Positions 35,595-47,170 of a stretch of 64,000 bases of DNA are shown piece after piece. The first letter of the stretch is position 1; each line of letters opens with the position of its first letter. The position numbers and the translations under genes were made by a program. The notes beneath the pieces were generated by a model that saw nothing but the letters and a program-made list of their open reading frames with translations, had not been told where the DNA came from and ran no database searches. Origin of the DNA: Achromobacter insuavis (GTDB lineage: Bacteria; Pseudomonadota; Gammaproteobacteria; Burkholderiales; Burkholderiaceae_B); assembly GCF_902859645.1 (NCBI RefSeq), contig NZ_CADIJR010000014.1:39878-103877 (forward strand). The letters are read 5' to 3'.

Positions 35595-36575
35595 ATGACC
35601 CTCACCGCCCTCGCGCCCCGCGCATTCCTGCGCCACGCGCTCGCCGCCGCCAGCCTGCTTCTTGCCGGCGCATCCCACGCCGCCGGCTGGCCCGAAAAAC
35701 CCATCACGCTGATCGTCCCGTCCGCCGCCGGCGGCGCCGCCGACCTCACCGCCCGCACCTTCGCCCAGTTCCTGGGCAAGCAGATCGGCCAGACCATCAT
35801 CGTCGAAGACCGCCCCGGCGCCGGCGGCATCGTCGGCACCAATGCCGCCAAGAACGCCCCCGCCGACGGCTACACCTTCCTGCTGTCCACCAACTCCACC
35901 CACGCCGCCAACCAGTTCCTCTACAAGCGCCTGCCCTACGACGCGCAAAAGGACTTCGTGCAGATCGGCATGCTCGGCACCTTCGGCACCGTCGGCATCG
36001 TCGCCCCCGACAGCCCCTATCGCACCGTGCCCGAGCTGGTCGACTACGCCAAGAAGCATCCCGGCGAAGTCTTCTTCGGCTACTACAGCTCGTCCTCGCA
36101 AGTGCCGTCCGAACTCTTCAAGCAACGCGCCGGCATCAACATCGGCGCCGCCGGCTACAAGAACATCACCCAGATCATCACCGACCTGCGCGGCAAGCAG
36201 ATCGGCTTCGCCTTCGTCGACTACCTGACCGCCATGGGCCAGATCGACGGCAAGGGCCTCGCCCCCCTCGCCGTCACCGCCGCCCAGCGCCACCCCGCCT
36301 GGCCCGACGTTCCCACCATGTCGACCTACTACCCCGACTTCATCGTCGCCGGCTGGCTCGGCATCTCCGCCCCCGCCGGCACCCCGCCCGACGTCGTCGC
36401 CAAGATGAACGCCGCCACCCAGGCCGCCGTCAACGACCCCGCCACCGCCGACAAACTCCGCGCCCTGGGCCTCACCCCCGAAGCCATGGACACCGCCCGC
36501 TTCGACACCTTCGTCAAGGAAGACACCGCCCGCTGGAAGGAATGGATAAAAATCTCCGGCATCCAGCCCCAGTAA
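35595..36575 (+). CDS. Bug/TctC-family tripartite tricarboxylate transporter substrate-binding protein
   Basis: A 326-residue periplasmic protein. The signal peptide ends near ASHAAGWPEKP. The mature start WPEKPITLIVPSAAGGAADLTARTFAQFL and the GFAFVDYLTAMGQI, HPAWPDVPTM and ISAPAGTPPDVVAKMNAATQAAV blocks are typical Bug features. An AGGAGA ribosome site precedes the ATG at 35595. No TctA/TctB membrane genes are nearby; Bug proteins are hugely expanded and mostly orphan in Bordetella and Achromobacter. The ligand is probably a carboxylate, perhaps linked to the upstream hydrolase. Confidence 0.93.
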   Translation: MTLTALAPRAFLRHALAAASLLLAGASHAAGWPEKPITLIVPSAAGGAADLTARTFAQFLGKQIGQTIIVEDRPGAGGIVGTNAAKNAPADGYTFLLSTNSTHAANQFLYKRLPYDAQKDFVQIGMLGTFGTVGIVAPDSPYRTVPELVDYAKKHPGEVFFGYYSSSSQVPSELFKQRAGINIGAAGYKNITQIITDLRGKQIGFAFVDYLTAMGQIDGKGLAPLAVTAAQRHPAWPDVPTMSTYYPDFIVAGWLGISAPAGTPPDVVAKMNAATQAAVNDPATADKLRALGLTPEAMDTARFDTFVKEDTARWKEWIKISGIQPQ

Positions 36576-36579
36576 GACA

Positions 36580-36593
36580 CTCTATATATAGAG
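36580..36593. other. Perfect AT palindrome after the Bug gene
   Basis: CTCTATATATAGAG is a 14-nt perfect palindrome 5 nt past the Bug stop codon. It could form a weak cruciform; no terminator-like T-run follows. Confidence 0.6.
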
Positions 36594-36634
36594 ACAATCC
36601 CAAAAGCGCCCATTAAGTCTCATCGTGAGCGAGT

Positions 36635-36783
36635 GACGGGGCAGGCGGGGGATGGCGGGGCGTGTAGATTGCGCCCGAGGGAATCCGAAGGGAGCCGAAG
36701 GCGGACGAGGATGACAACGGGGCAGTCCGGAGCGAAGGCTCCGGACCGCAATCGTAGCCCCGCCATCCCCCGCCTGCCCCGTC
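36635..36783 (-). repeat. Compound palindromic repeat element, copy A
   Basis: Perfect 27-bp inverted arms (36635-36661 and 36757-36783) enclose 95 nt. Inside is a 9-bp stem, GTCCGGAGC (36725-36733) with GCTCCGGAC (36738-36746), around a GAAG loop. The core matches, on the minus strand, those of copy B (63016-63181) and copy C (from 63768). It sits between convergent genes (Bug and Lrp) and could end both transcripts. Confidence 0.88.
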
Positions 36784-36834
36784 GCTCGCGGCTAAAGAAC
36801 CCAATCCGCCGCAAGAACAGATAAAGAAGCCGCC

Positions 36835-37284
36835 CTACAAAGGCAACTTCAATTCATGCTTGATCTCCCGCAACGCCACAATCGTCCGCGTCTGCCGAAT
36901 CCCAGGCATATTGAACAAGAACCGATGCAGGAACCGGTCATAAGCCTCCGGACTCTCCACCAGGATCTTCAGCAGAAAATCCGAATCCCCGGTCACCGCA
37001 TAGCATTCGAGAATCTCCGGCGCATCCCGCACCGACCGCTCGAAGTTCTCCACCGTATTCGCCGAATGCCGCTCCAGGCTGATCTGCGCGAACATACAGC
37101 CCAGCCCCACCTTGCTGCGATCCACCTGCGCGCTGTAGCCCTGGATCACGCCGCTGGCCTCCAGCGCCTTCACCCGCCGCCACACCGGCGCCGCCGATAG
37201 CCCTACCTTGTCCGAAAGCTGCTGCGCCGAGGCCCGGCCATCCTCCTGCAGGGCCTTGAGGATGCCGATATCGGTCTTGTCCAT
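36835..37284 (-). CDS. Lrp/AsnC-family transcriptional regulator
   Basis: A 149-residue regulator. The N-terminal helix-turn-helix (MDKTDIGILKALQEDGRASAQQLSDKVGLSAAPVWRRVKALEASGVI) is followed by a RAM ligand-binding domain with the CYAVTGDSDFLLKILVES block. It is divergent from the indolepyruvate ferredoxin oxidoreductase gene, and the 135-bp intergenic region is locally AT-rich, as Lrp sites are. It likely senses an aromatic or other amino acid and controls that enzyme, by analogy with the frequent Lrp-IOR pairing. Confidence 0.93.
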   Translation of the reverse strand: MDKTDIGILKALQEDGRASAQQLSDKVGLSAAPVWRRVKALEASGVIQGYSAQVDRSKVGLGCMFAQISLERHSANTVENFERSVRDAPEILECYAVTGDSDFLLKILVESPEAYDRFLHRFLFNMPGIRQTRTIVALREIKHELKLPL

Positions 37285-37419
37285 CGTTTTGTCTCCTGTT
37301 TGGGTCGAAATTCCGCGAACACGAAATATTCATTGCGAATTATAGGGATAGCACGATCCGAAAACGCAATAAACCCGATGCCGCGCGAACCTATCATGGT
37401 GCCGACTACAGGAGCATTC

Positions 37420-40400
37420 ATGATGGACGGCACTCCCGCCCCCGAGCCCACGCTGGACCTCGACTACCAGCTCGCCGACAACCTCACCCGCGAGACCGGC
37501 CGCATCTTCCTCACCGGCACGCAGGCGCTGGTCCGCATCATGCTGACCCAGCGCCGCGTCGACCGCGAGCGCGGCCTGAACACCGCCGGCTTCGTCTCCG
37601 GCTACCGCGGCTCGCCGCTGGGCGGCGTCGACATGGCGATGTGGAAGGCGCAGAAGGCGCTCGACGCCAACCAGATCTCGTTCCTGCCCGGCATCAACGA
37701 AGACATGGCCGCCACCGCCGTCATGGGCACCCAGCAGGCCGGCGTGCGCGCCGACCGCAACGTCGATGGCGTCTTCGCCATGTGGTACGGCAAGGGCCCC
37801 GGCGTGGACCGCGCCGGCGACGCCCTGCACCACGGCAACGCCGCCGGCGCCTCGCGCCACGGCGGCGTACTGGTGGTGGTGGGCGATGACCACACCGCCG
37901 TCTCCTCCTCGATCCCGCACGCCAGCGAGGCCTCGCTGATCGGCTGGCAGATGCCCATCGTGCACCCGGCCTCGATCGACGAATACGAAACCTTCGCCCT
38001 GTGGGGCTGGGCCCTGTCGCGCCATTCCGGCACCTGGGTCGCCTTCAAGGCCGTGTCCGAAACCATCGAAAGCGGCCACTCCTTCACCCCCGCGCCGGTG
38101 CGCAACTACGACATGCCGGCGGACCCGGACCTGCCGCCGGAAGCGCTGGAATACTCCGCCCGCGACTTCCTGTCGCTGGCGGTCGAAACCCGCATGAACC
38201 TGCGCATGAAGGCGGTCGCCGCCTTCGCCCGCCGCCACAGCATCGACCGCCTCACCTGTCCGGCGCCCAAGGCCACCGTCGGCATCGTCACCGTCGGCAA
38301 GGCCCACCTGGACGCCATGGAAGCGCTGTCGCGCCTGGGCGTGGACACCGTCACCGCCAACGCGCCGGTGCGCATCTACAAGCCCGGCCTGACCTGGCCG
38401 CTGGACGCCGAGCGCATGCTCGATTTCGCGCGCGGCCTCTCGCACATCCTCGTGATCGAGGAAAAAGGCGCCGTCGTCGAGACCCAGCTCAAGGACCTGC
38501 TGTTCAACCTGCCCGAGCGCGCCACCGTGGTCGGCAAGAAGGGTTTCGACGGCGAAGCGCTGGTGCCGTCCGCCGGCCAGTTGCGCCCGTCGCTGCTGGC
38601 GCGGCCGCTGGCCCAGTGGCTGTCGCGCGCCGCCGGCCTGCAGCCCGGCATCGACCTGGCCACCTTCGACTGCCAGGACATGCTGTCCAACGACGCCGAC
38701 GGCATGCGCCGCCGCCCCTACTTCTGTTCCGGCTGTCCGCACAGCACCTCGACCAAGGTGCCGGAAGGCAGCCAGGCGCTGTCGGGCGTGGGCTGCCACT
38801 ACATGGCCGCCTGGATGGACCGCGACACCGGCGGCCTGACCCAGATGGGCGGCGAAGGGGTCGACTGGATCGGCCTGTCGCGCTACACCAAGATGCCGCA
38901 CATCTTCCAGAACATGGGGGAAGGCACCTACTACCACTCCGGCTACCTGGCGATCCGCCAGGCCGTGGCCGCCAAGGCCAACATCACCTACAAGATCCTG
39001 TTCAACGACGCCGTCGCCATGACCGGCGGCCAGCCGGTGGATGGTCCGATATCGGTGCCGCAGATCTGCCAGCAGCTGCGCGGCGAGAACGTTGCCCGCA
39101 TCGTCGTCACCAGCGACGAGCCCGAGAAATACCAGGGCGTGGACCTGGGCGCCGGCATCAAGGTGCACCACCGCCGCGAGCTCGACGCCCTGCAGCGCGA
39201 ACTGCGCGAAATCCCCGGCGTCACCGTGCTGATCCACGACCAGACCTGCGCCGCCGAAAAGCGCCGCCGCCGCAAGAAGAACCAGTTCCCCGACCCGGCC
39301 CGCCGCATGCTGATCAACAGCGCCGTGTGCGAAGGCTGCGGCGACTGCGGCGTGAAATCGAACTGCCTGTCGGTGGTGCCGCTGGAAACGCCCTACGGCC
39401 GCAAGCGCGCCATCGATCAGTCCAGCTGCAACAAGGACTACTCCTGCGCCGAAGGCTTCTGCCCCAGCTTCGTCTCGGTCATGGGCGGCAAGCCCAGGAA
39501 GAGCGCCGCGCCCAAGGCCGACCAGGAACGCCTGCAGCGCCTGATCCAGCAACTGCCGCTGCCGCAGGCGCCGGCGCTGGATCGTCCCTACCGCCTGCTG
39601 GTGGCGGGCATGGGCGGCACCGGCGTCATCACCATCGGCGCCATCGTCTCGATGGCCGCGCACCTGGAAGGCCTGTCGGCCGCGGTGCTGGACCTGACCG
39701 GCCTGGCGCAGAAGGGCGGCACGGTGGTCAGCCACATCCGCCTGGCGCCCGCGGGCGCCGCCGCCGGCCCGGTGCGCCTGGACTGGCAGCAGGCCGACGC
39801 CGCCATCCTGTGCGACCCGGTCGCCGCCGTCGCGCCCGATTCGCTCGGCGCGCTGCGGCGCGGCCACACCCGGGTCACCGTCAACACCTACGTCGCGCCG
39901 GTGTCTGATTTCACCCGCAATCCTGACGCCGCCATGCGGCCGGAGGCGCTGCTGGCCAAGATCCGCCATGCCGCGGGCGACGATCACACCGCCGCCATCG
40001 ACGCGCACGAAGCCGCGCTGGCCCTGTTCGGCGACAGCATCCTGTCGAACATGTTCATGCTGGGCTACGCATGGCAGCGCGGCGGCGTGCCGCTGTCGCA
40101 GGCCGCCATCAACCGCGCCATCGAACTGAACGGCGTCGCCGTGGCCGCCAACCGCGCCGCGTTCGACAGCGGCCGCCTGGCCGCGCACCAGCCCGACGCG
40201 CTGGACGGCGCGCTGCGCCCGCGCGCCCAGGTGGTGCAACTGCATGTGCCGGAGAGCTTCGAACGCGCCGTGGCGCGCCGCGTCGACGACCTGACCGCCT
40301 ACCAGGACGCCGCCTACGCGCAGGCCTACCGCGACGTGGTCGAGCGCGTCGCCGCGCGCGAACGCGAGCTGGCGCCCGACGCCAAGACACCGCGCCTGGC

Positions 40401-40929
40401 CATGGCGGTGGCGCGCGGCCTGTTCAAGCTGATGGCCTACAAGGACGAATACGAAGTCGCCCGCCTCTACACCGGCGAAGCCTTCCAGGCCCAGCTCAAG
40501 GGCCAGTTCGAAGGCGACTACAGCCTGCGCTTCCACATGGCGCCGCCGATCTTCGCGCGCAAGGACCCGCGCACCGGCGTGCCGCGCAAGGTGACGCTGG
40601 GCCCGCGCACCATGACCGCGCTCAGGCTGTTGACCCGCTTCAAGCGCCTGCGCGGCACCTGGTTCGATCCGTTCGGCCACACCGCCGAGCGCAAGATGGA
40701 ACGCGCGCTGGTGGGCGAGTACCGCCAGACCATAGACCAGTTGCTCGCAGGGTTGAATCGCGACAACCTGGCGCAAGCAGCTACAATCGCCGCCCTTGCA
40801 GAAACCATCCGCGGCTTCGGCCACGTGAAGGCCGCGAACGTCGAGAAGTACAGGACGGAGCTGGCCCGCTCGATGCAGAGCTATACGGCGCCTGCCCCGC
40901 GCGATGTACCCCTGCGGAAAACCGCATAA
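37420..40929 (+). CDS. Indolepyruvate ferredoxin oxidoreductase (fused alpha-gamma type)
   Basis: A 1169-residue cytoplasmic enzyme that oxidatively decarboxylates indolepyruvate and other aryl-pyruvates to acyl-CoA. The order is a pyrimidine-binding and transketolase-like N-terminus (about 1-400), the TPP-binding domain (about 480-600, with GEGTYYHSGYLAIRQAV and ITYKILFNDAVAMTGGQ), a cysteine-rich Fe-S region (about 625-690, VCEGCGDCGVKSNC and SSCNKDYSCAEGFC), and a C-terminal gamma domain (AGMGGTGVITIGAIV). I chose the ATG at 37420 for its AGGAG ribosome site (37410-37414). It supports aromatic amino acid catabolism. Confidence 0.93.
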   Translation: MMDGTPAPEPTLDLDYQLADNLTRETGRIFLTGTQALVRIMLTQRRVDRERGLNTAGFVSGYRGSPLGGVDMAMWKAQKALDANQISFLPGINEDMAATAVMGTQQAGVRADRNVDGVFAMWYGKGPGVDRAGDALHHGNAAGASRHGGVLVVVGDDHTAVSSSIPHASEASLIGWQMPIVHPASIDEYETFALWGWALSRHSGTWVAFKAVSETIESGHSFTPAPVRNYDMPADPDLPPEALEYSARDFLSLAVETRMNLRMKAVAAFARRHSIDRLTCPAPKATVGIVTVGKAHLDAMEALSRLGVDTVTANAPVRIYKPGLTWPLDAERMLDFARGLSHILVIEEKGAVVETQLKDLLFNLPERATVVGKKGFDGEALVPSAGQLRPSLLARPLAQWLSRAAGLQPGIDLATFDCQDMLSNDADGMRRRPYFCSGCPHSTSTKVPEGSQALSGVGCHYMAAWMDRDTGGLTQMGGEGVDWIGLSRYTKMPHIFQNMGEGTYYHSGYLAIRQAVAAKANITYKILFNDAVAMTGGQPVDGPISVPQICQQLRGENVARIVVTSDEPEKYQGVDLGAGIKVHHRRELDALQRELREIPGVTVLIHDQTCAAEKRRRRKKNQFPDPARRMLINSAVCEGCGDCGVKSNCLSVVPLETPYGRKRAIDQSSCNKDYSCAEGFCPSFVSVMGGKPRKSAAPKADQERLQRLIQQLPLPQAPALDRPYRLLVAGMGGTGVITIGAIVSMAAHLEGLSAAVLDLTGLAQKGGTVVSHIRLAPAGAAAGPVRLDWQQADAAILCDPVAAVAPDSLGALRRGHTRVTVNTYVAPVSDFTRNPDAAMRPEALLAKIRHAAGDDHTAAIDAHEAALALFGDSILSNMFMLGYAWQRGGVPLSQAAINRAIELNGVAVAANRAAFDSGRLAAHQPDALDGALRPRAQVVQLHVPESFERAVARRVDDLTAYQDAAYAQAYRDVVERVAARERELAPDAKTPRLAMAVARGLFKLMAYKDEYEVARLYTGEAFQAQLKGQFEGDYSLRFHMAPPIFARKDPRTGVPRKVTLGPRTMTALRLLTRFKRLRGTWFDPFGHTAERKMERALVGEYRQTIDQLLAGLNRDNLAQAATIAALAETIRGFGHVKAANVEKYRTELARSMQSYTAPAPRDVPLRKTA

Positions 40930-40953
40930 ACACTCGCGCTGAGCGGCATTCTC

Positions 40954-40981
40954 CTGGGCGCGCCTTGCTAGGCGCGCCCAG
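40954..40981 (+). terminator. Stem-loop after the indolepyruvate oxidoreductase gene
   Basis: CTGGGCGCGCC-TTGCTA-GGCGCGCCCAG is a perfect 11-bp stem 24 nt past the stop codon. It has no T-run, so it may be a weak terminator or an mRNA 3'-end stabiliser. Confidence 0.6.
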
Positions 40982-41044
40982 TGCATTTAGTAACAATGTT
41001 TTGGGAACCTGATCCTATCTTCTTCTTGTAGCTGTCGTACTCGA

Positions 41045-41091
41045 TCACTAGAATTAGTGTCCAACGAGGGGTGCTACACTACATGTTGTGG
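41045..41091 (+). promoter_or_regulatory. Tandem NrdR boxes upstream of nrdAB
   Basis: Box 1, TCACTAGAATTAGTGT, is at 41045-41060. Box 2, ACACTACATGTTGTGG, is at 41076-41091. Both are 16-nt dyads with the CACTA...TAGTG-like core. Their starts are 31 nt apart, about three helical turns, the spacing expected for NrdR. They lie about 140 nt upstream of nrdA within the 303-nt gene-free gap. The rest of the gap shows the stem-loop at 40954 and no other clear signal. Confidence 0.9.
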
Positions 41092-41232
41092 TCGCCTAAC
41101 CGCTGATACTCGTCGGCCACGCCATACGGATTCGTCCGTCCAAGCGTTGCGACCCCCTCAATAAGATCCAATTTCGTACCTGACATGACGTCGTCATGTC
41201 GCTATCTACGCGCTTTTCGCACAGGAGCTTCC

Positions 41233-44163
<2,931 letters not shown>

Positions 44164-44184
44164 ACCGCCTCCGGAGAATGAATC

Positions 44185-45384
44185 ATGATTAATTGGGAAG
44201 ACGACACCCTCGCCACGCAACCTGCACAAGCCCCCGCGCCCGCGGCGGGCGGGCAGGCTGCGCCCGAAGTCCGGGCGGCGACCGGCGTGTTCGGCGACAC
44301 CGCCATGCCGACCCCGGCCGCGCCGCAGCATGCGGCCGGCCTGACGGCCAGCGGCAGCGCCACCTCGCAACGCGTGAAGGTTGCCGACAAGCGCATCATC
44401 AATGGCGAGACCGACGTCAACCAGCTGGTGCCGTTCAAGTACAAGTGGGCATGGGAGAAATACCTGGCCACGTGCGCGAACCACTGGATGCCGCAGGAAA
44501 TCAACATGTCGCGCGACATCGCCCTCTGGAAGAACCCGAACGGGCTCACCGAGGACGAGCGCCGCATCGTCAAGCGCAACCTGGGTTTCTTCGTCACGGC
44601 CGACTCGCTGGCCGCGAACAACATCGTGCTGGGCACCTACCGCCACATCACGGCGCCCGAATGCCGCCAGTTCCTGCTGCGCCAGGCCTTCGAAGAAGCG
44701 ATCCACACGCACGCCTATCAATACATCGTCGAAAGCCTGGACCTGGACGAAGCGGAGATCTTCAACGCTTACAACGAAGTGCCGTCCATCCGCGCCAAGG
44801 ACGAGTTCCTGATCCCGTTCATCGACGCGATCGCGGACCCCAACTTCAAGACGGGCACGCCCGAGGCCGACCAGACGCTGCTGAAGTCGCTGATCGTCTT
44901 CGCTTGCCTGATGGAAGGCCTGTTCTTCTACGTTGGCTTCACGCAGATCCTGGCGCTCGGTCGCCAGAACAAGATGACCGGCGCCGCCGAGCAGTACATG
45001 TACATCCTGCGCGATGAATCCATGCACTGCAATTTCGGCATCGACCTGATCAACACCGTCAAACTGGAAAATCCGCATCTGTGGACGCCGGAATTCCGCG
45101 AAGAAATTCGAGAACTCTTCCGCAAAGCGGTCGAACTCGAATACGCTTACGCCGAAGACACGATGCCGCGCGGCGTGTTGGGCTTGAACGCTCCCATGTT
45201 CAAATCCTACCTGCGCTTCATCGCCAACCGTCGTTGCCAGCAAATCGGTATCGAACCGCTGTACCCGCAGGAAGAGAATCCCTTCCCGTGGATGGCGGAG
45301 ATGATCGATCTTAAGAAGGAACGCAACTTTTTTGAAACTCGCGTGATCGAATACCAAACCGGTGGCACGCTGAGCTGGGAGTAA
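44185..45384 (+). CDS. nrdB: Ribonucleoside-diphosphate reductase, class Ia, beta subunit
   Basis: A 399-residue radical-generating subunit. Diiron ligands and the radical region are visible in [24 protein letters not shown] and [20 protein letters not shown] 60-residue Pro/Ala-rich N-terminal extension precedes the conserved core ([30 protein letters not shown]). An ATG at 44185 with CGGAGAATGA upstream gives this start. It forms the nrdAB operon with the preceding gene, under NrdR control. Confidence 0.97.
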   Translation: MINWEDDTLATQPAQAPAPAAGGQAAPEVRAATGVFGDTAMPTPAAPQHAAGLTASGSATSQRVKVADKRIINGETDVNQLVPFKYKWAWEKYLATCANHWMPQEINMSRDIALWKNPNGLTEDERRIVKRNLGFFVTADSLAANNIVLGTYRHITAPECRQFLLRQAFEEAIHTHAYQYIVESLDLDEAEIFNAYNEVPSIRAKDEFLIPFIDAIADPNFKTGTPEADQTLLKSLIVFACLMEGLFFYVGFTQILALGRQNKMTGAAEQYMYILRDESMHCNFGIDLINTVKLENPHLWTPEFREEIRELFRKAVELEYAYAEDTMPRGVLGLNAPMFKSYLRFIANRRCQQIGIEPLYPQEENPFPWMAEMIDLKKERNFFETRVIEYQTGGTLSWE

Positions 45385-45729
45385 CGTAGTTCGCCTTCGG
45401 GCCCGGCGCGGGCACGCTCTGCCAAAGAGCGTCGCGTTCGCGCCAGGCTCGAGGACGATCTCCCAGGTCAGGGTGTTTTCGAACACGTAGAACAAGCGGT
45501 AGGCGGTCTGTGATCAGACTGCCCACCGGCGCCATTTGAAATGGCTCGCGCCAAAGGAGCGGGGGCCATATCAAATGGCTGTGCCGAATTCATTAGCGCA
45601 AACCGTAGTAGCTGTTGCTCGCACAGAACAGCGGCATGCGCCGATGAATAGCCCGGGCACGGTTCGCCTTGTTGGCGGATCGGGGCACGGGTTTAAGTTC
45701 TGGGACCCCTGAACCTAAGGAGCATGACC
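45385..45729. promoter_or_regulatory. nrdB-histone intergenic region with twin palindromes
   Basis: A 345-nt gene-free stretch. GCCATTTGAAATGGC at 45531-45545 is a perfect dyad. GCCATATCAAATGGC at 45565-45579 is, in reverse complement, the same sequence with one change. Their centres are 34 nt apart. They lie about 150-185 nt upstream of the histone start and could be paired operators or leader hairpins. No clear terminator for nrdB was seen. Confidence 0.6.
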
Positions 45730-46383
45730 ATGGCAACAGCCAAGAAAGCCGTAAAGAAAGCGGTGAAGAAGCCCGCCGCCAAGAAGGCAGTAGCGAAGAA
45801 GGCCGCTCCGGCCAAGAAAGCTGCCGTCAAGAAGGTAGCCGTCAAGAAGGTCGCCGCCAAGAAGCCGGCGGTGAAGAAGGTTGCCGCCAAGAAGCCGGCC
45901 GCCAAGAAGGTCGCGAAGAAAGCGGTAGCCAAGAAGGCCGTCGCCAAGAAAGTCGCGGCCAAGAAGCCGGTAGCCAAGAAGGCAGCGGCCAAGAAGGTCG
46001 TCGCCAAGAAAGCGGTTGCCAAGAAGGCCGTCGCCAAGAAAGCGGTAGCCAAGAAGGTCGTCGCCAAGAAAGCGGTAGCCAAGAAGGCCGTCGCCAAGAA
46101 GGCGGTTGCCAAGAAGGCCCCCGCCAAGAAGGCGGTTGCCAAGAAAGTCGTAGCCAAGAAGGCCCCGGCTGCCAAGAAGCCCGCTGCCAAGCCTGCCGCG
46201 AAGCCCGCTGCCAAGCCGGCCGCCAAGCCTGCTGCGAAGCCCGCCGCTGCCAAGAAGCCCGCTGCGAAGAAAGCCGCTCCGAAGAAGCCCGCCACGCCGC
46301 CGTCCACGGCTGCTGCCCCGGGCGCGAAGACCGCGCTGAACCCCGCCGCGTCGTGGCCGTTCCCGACGGGTGGCCGTCCGTAA
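45730..46383 (+). CDS. Histone H1-like DNA-binding protein (BpH1 type)
   Basis: A 217-residue protein made almost entirely of Lys, Ala, Val and Pro. Repeats of the [12 protein letters not shown] type fill residues 1-145, and [12 protein letters not shown]-type repeats fill about 145-180. A short conserved end, [12 protein letters not shown], closes it. It resembles the Bordetella BpH1 nucleoid protein, which binds DNA like the eukaryotic H1 tail and varies in repeat number between strains. I chose the ATG at 45730 because AAGGAG (45717-45722) is 7 nt away; the ATG at 45724 is too close. A terminator follows. Confidence 0.93.
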   Translation: MATAKKAVKKAVKKPAAKKAVAKKAAPAKKAAVKKVAVKKVAAKKPAVKKVAAKKPAAKKVAKKAVAKKAVAKKVAAKKPVAKKAAAKKVVAKKAVAKKAVAKKAVAKKVVAKKAVAKKAVAKKAVAKKAPAKKAVAKKVVAKKAPAAKKPAAKPAAKPAAKPAAKPAAKPAAAKKPAAKKAAPKKPATPPSTAAAPGAKTALNPAASWPFPTGGRP

Positions 46384-46414
46384 TCGGACCGGTCACAACG
46401 GTAGCAGTACCTCA

Positions 46415-46443
46415 AACCGCCTGGCCCCGGCCAGGCGGTTTTT
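46415..46443 (+). terminator. Terminator after the histone gene
   Basis: AACCGCCTGGCC and GGCCAGGCGGTT form a 12-bp stem followed by T5. It is 32 nt past the stop codon. Confidence 0.93.
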
Positions 46444-46550
46444 ATTTGTCCCCAGCCCGAAGAAAGAAGCGTGTCCCCGCGCCCTGGGCGCTACCGTTGC
46501 CGCAATGCCGTGAGACAATAAAAGCCGTCATCATTAGGTAGATAGCGTCC

Positions 46551-47111
46551 ATGCTCGGTGAAATCCTTCGCTTCCTGCTCGAAATCGCGTTCACGCTGTT
46601 CGGCGCCGCACTCATCGCCCGCGCCTGGATGCATGCGATACGGCTGCATCCCTTCAATCCGCTGGCGCGCGTCATCTACCAGGCCACCAACTGGCTGGTG
46701 CTGCCCCTGCGCAAGATCATTCCCGCCGGCAACAAGATCGACTGGACCAGCCTGGTCGCCACCTGGCTGGCCGCGCTGGTCTATCTGCTGCTGATCTGGC
46801 TGATCGCCATCGGCGCGCTGATCCCGGCCGCGCTGCTGCCCTCGGCCATGCTGTCGGCGCTGCTGATGGCGCTCAAATGGGCGTTGAACCTGGTGGTGTG
46901 GCTGACGCTGATCCAGGCGGTGCTGTCGTGGGTCAACCCGATGGCGCCCATGATGCCGATGCTGCAGGCGCTGACCGCGCCGATGCTCGATCCCATCCGC
47001 CGGCTGCTGCCGCGCACCTCGATCGACTTTTCGCCGCTGGTGCTGCTGATCGTGGCCCAGGTCCTGCTGATGGTGCTGGCGCGCCTGAGCTACAGCATGA
47101 TGGGCGTCTGA
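46551..47111 (+). CDS. YggT-family integral membrane protein
   Basis: A 186-residue inner-membrane protein with two YggT repeats. The first (residues about 1-95) contains RVIYQATNWLVLPLRKIIPAGNKIDW, and the second (about 105-186) contains LSWVNPMAPMMPMLQALTAPMLDPIRRLLPRTSIDFSPLV. Each repeat has two hydrophobic helices around the conserved P-x-R-x-(L/I)-(I/L)-P motif. The molecular role is not firmly known, though some links to potassium or osmotic homeostasis and division exist. It stands alone between the histone gene and the convergent dlt operon. Confidence 0.9.
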   Translation: MLGEILRFLLEIAFTLFGAALIARAWMHAIRLHPFNPLARVIYQATNWLVLPLRKIIPAGNKIDWTSLVATWLAALVYLLLIWLIAIGALIPAALLPSAMLSALLMALKWALNLVVWLTLIQAVLSWVNPMAPMMPMLQALTAPMLDPIRRLLPRTSIDFSPLVLLIVAQVLLMVLARLSYSMMGV

Positions 47112-47117
47112 AACGGC

Positions 47118-47145
47118 AACGGCCCGGCGAACTGCCCGGGCCGTC
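47118..47145. terminator. Stem-loop between the YggT gene and dltA
   Basis: ACGGCCCGG and CCGGGCCGT form a strong stem in the 59-nt gap between convergent genes. No long T-run follows, so efficiency is uncertain. Confidence 0.6.
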
Positions 47146-47170
47146 TCTGGCGCACGCCGCGGGCGGCGCG

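Noticed and set aside
37330-40986. A 1218-codon antisense open frame over the indolepyruvate oxidoreductase gene
   Set aside because: The real gene has clear TPP and Fe-S motifs on the plus strand; the antisense frame is rich in His, Arg, Gly and Val, typical of a GC-codon shadow.
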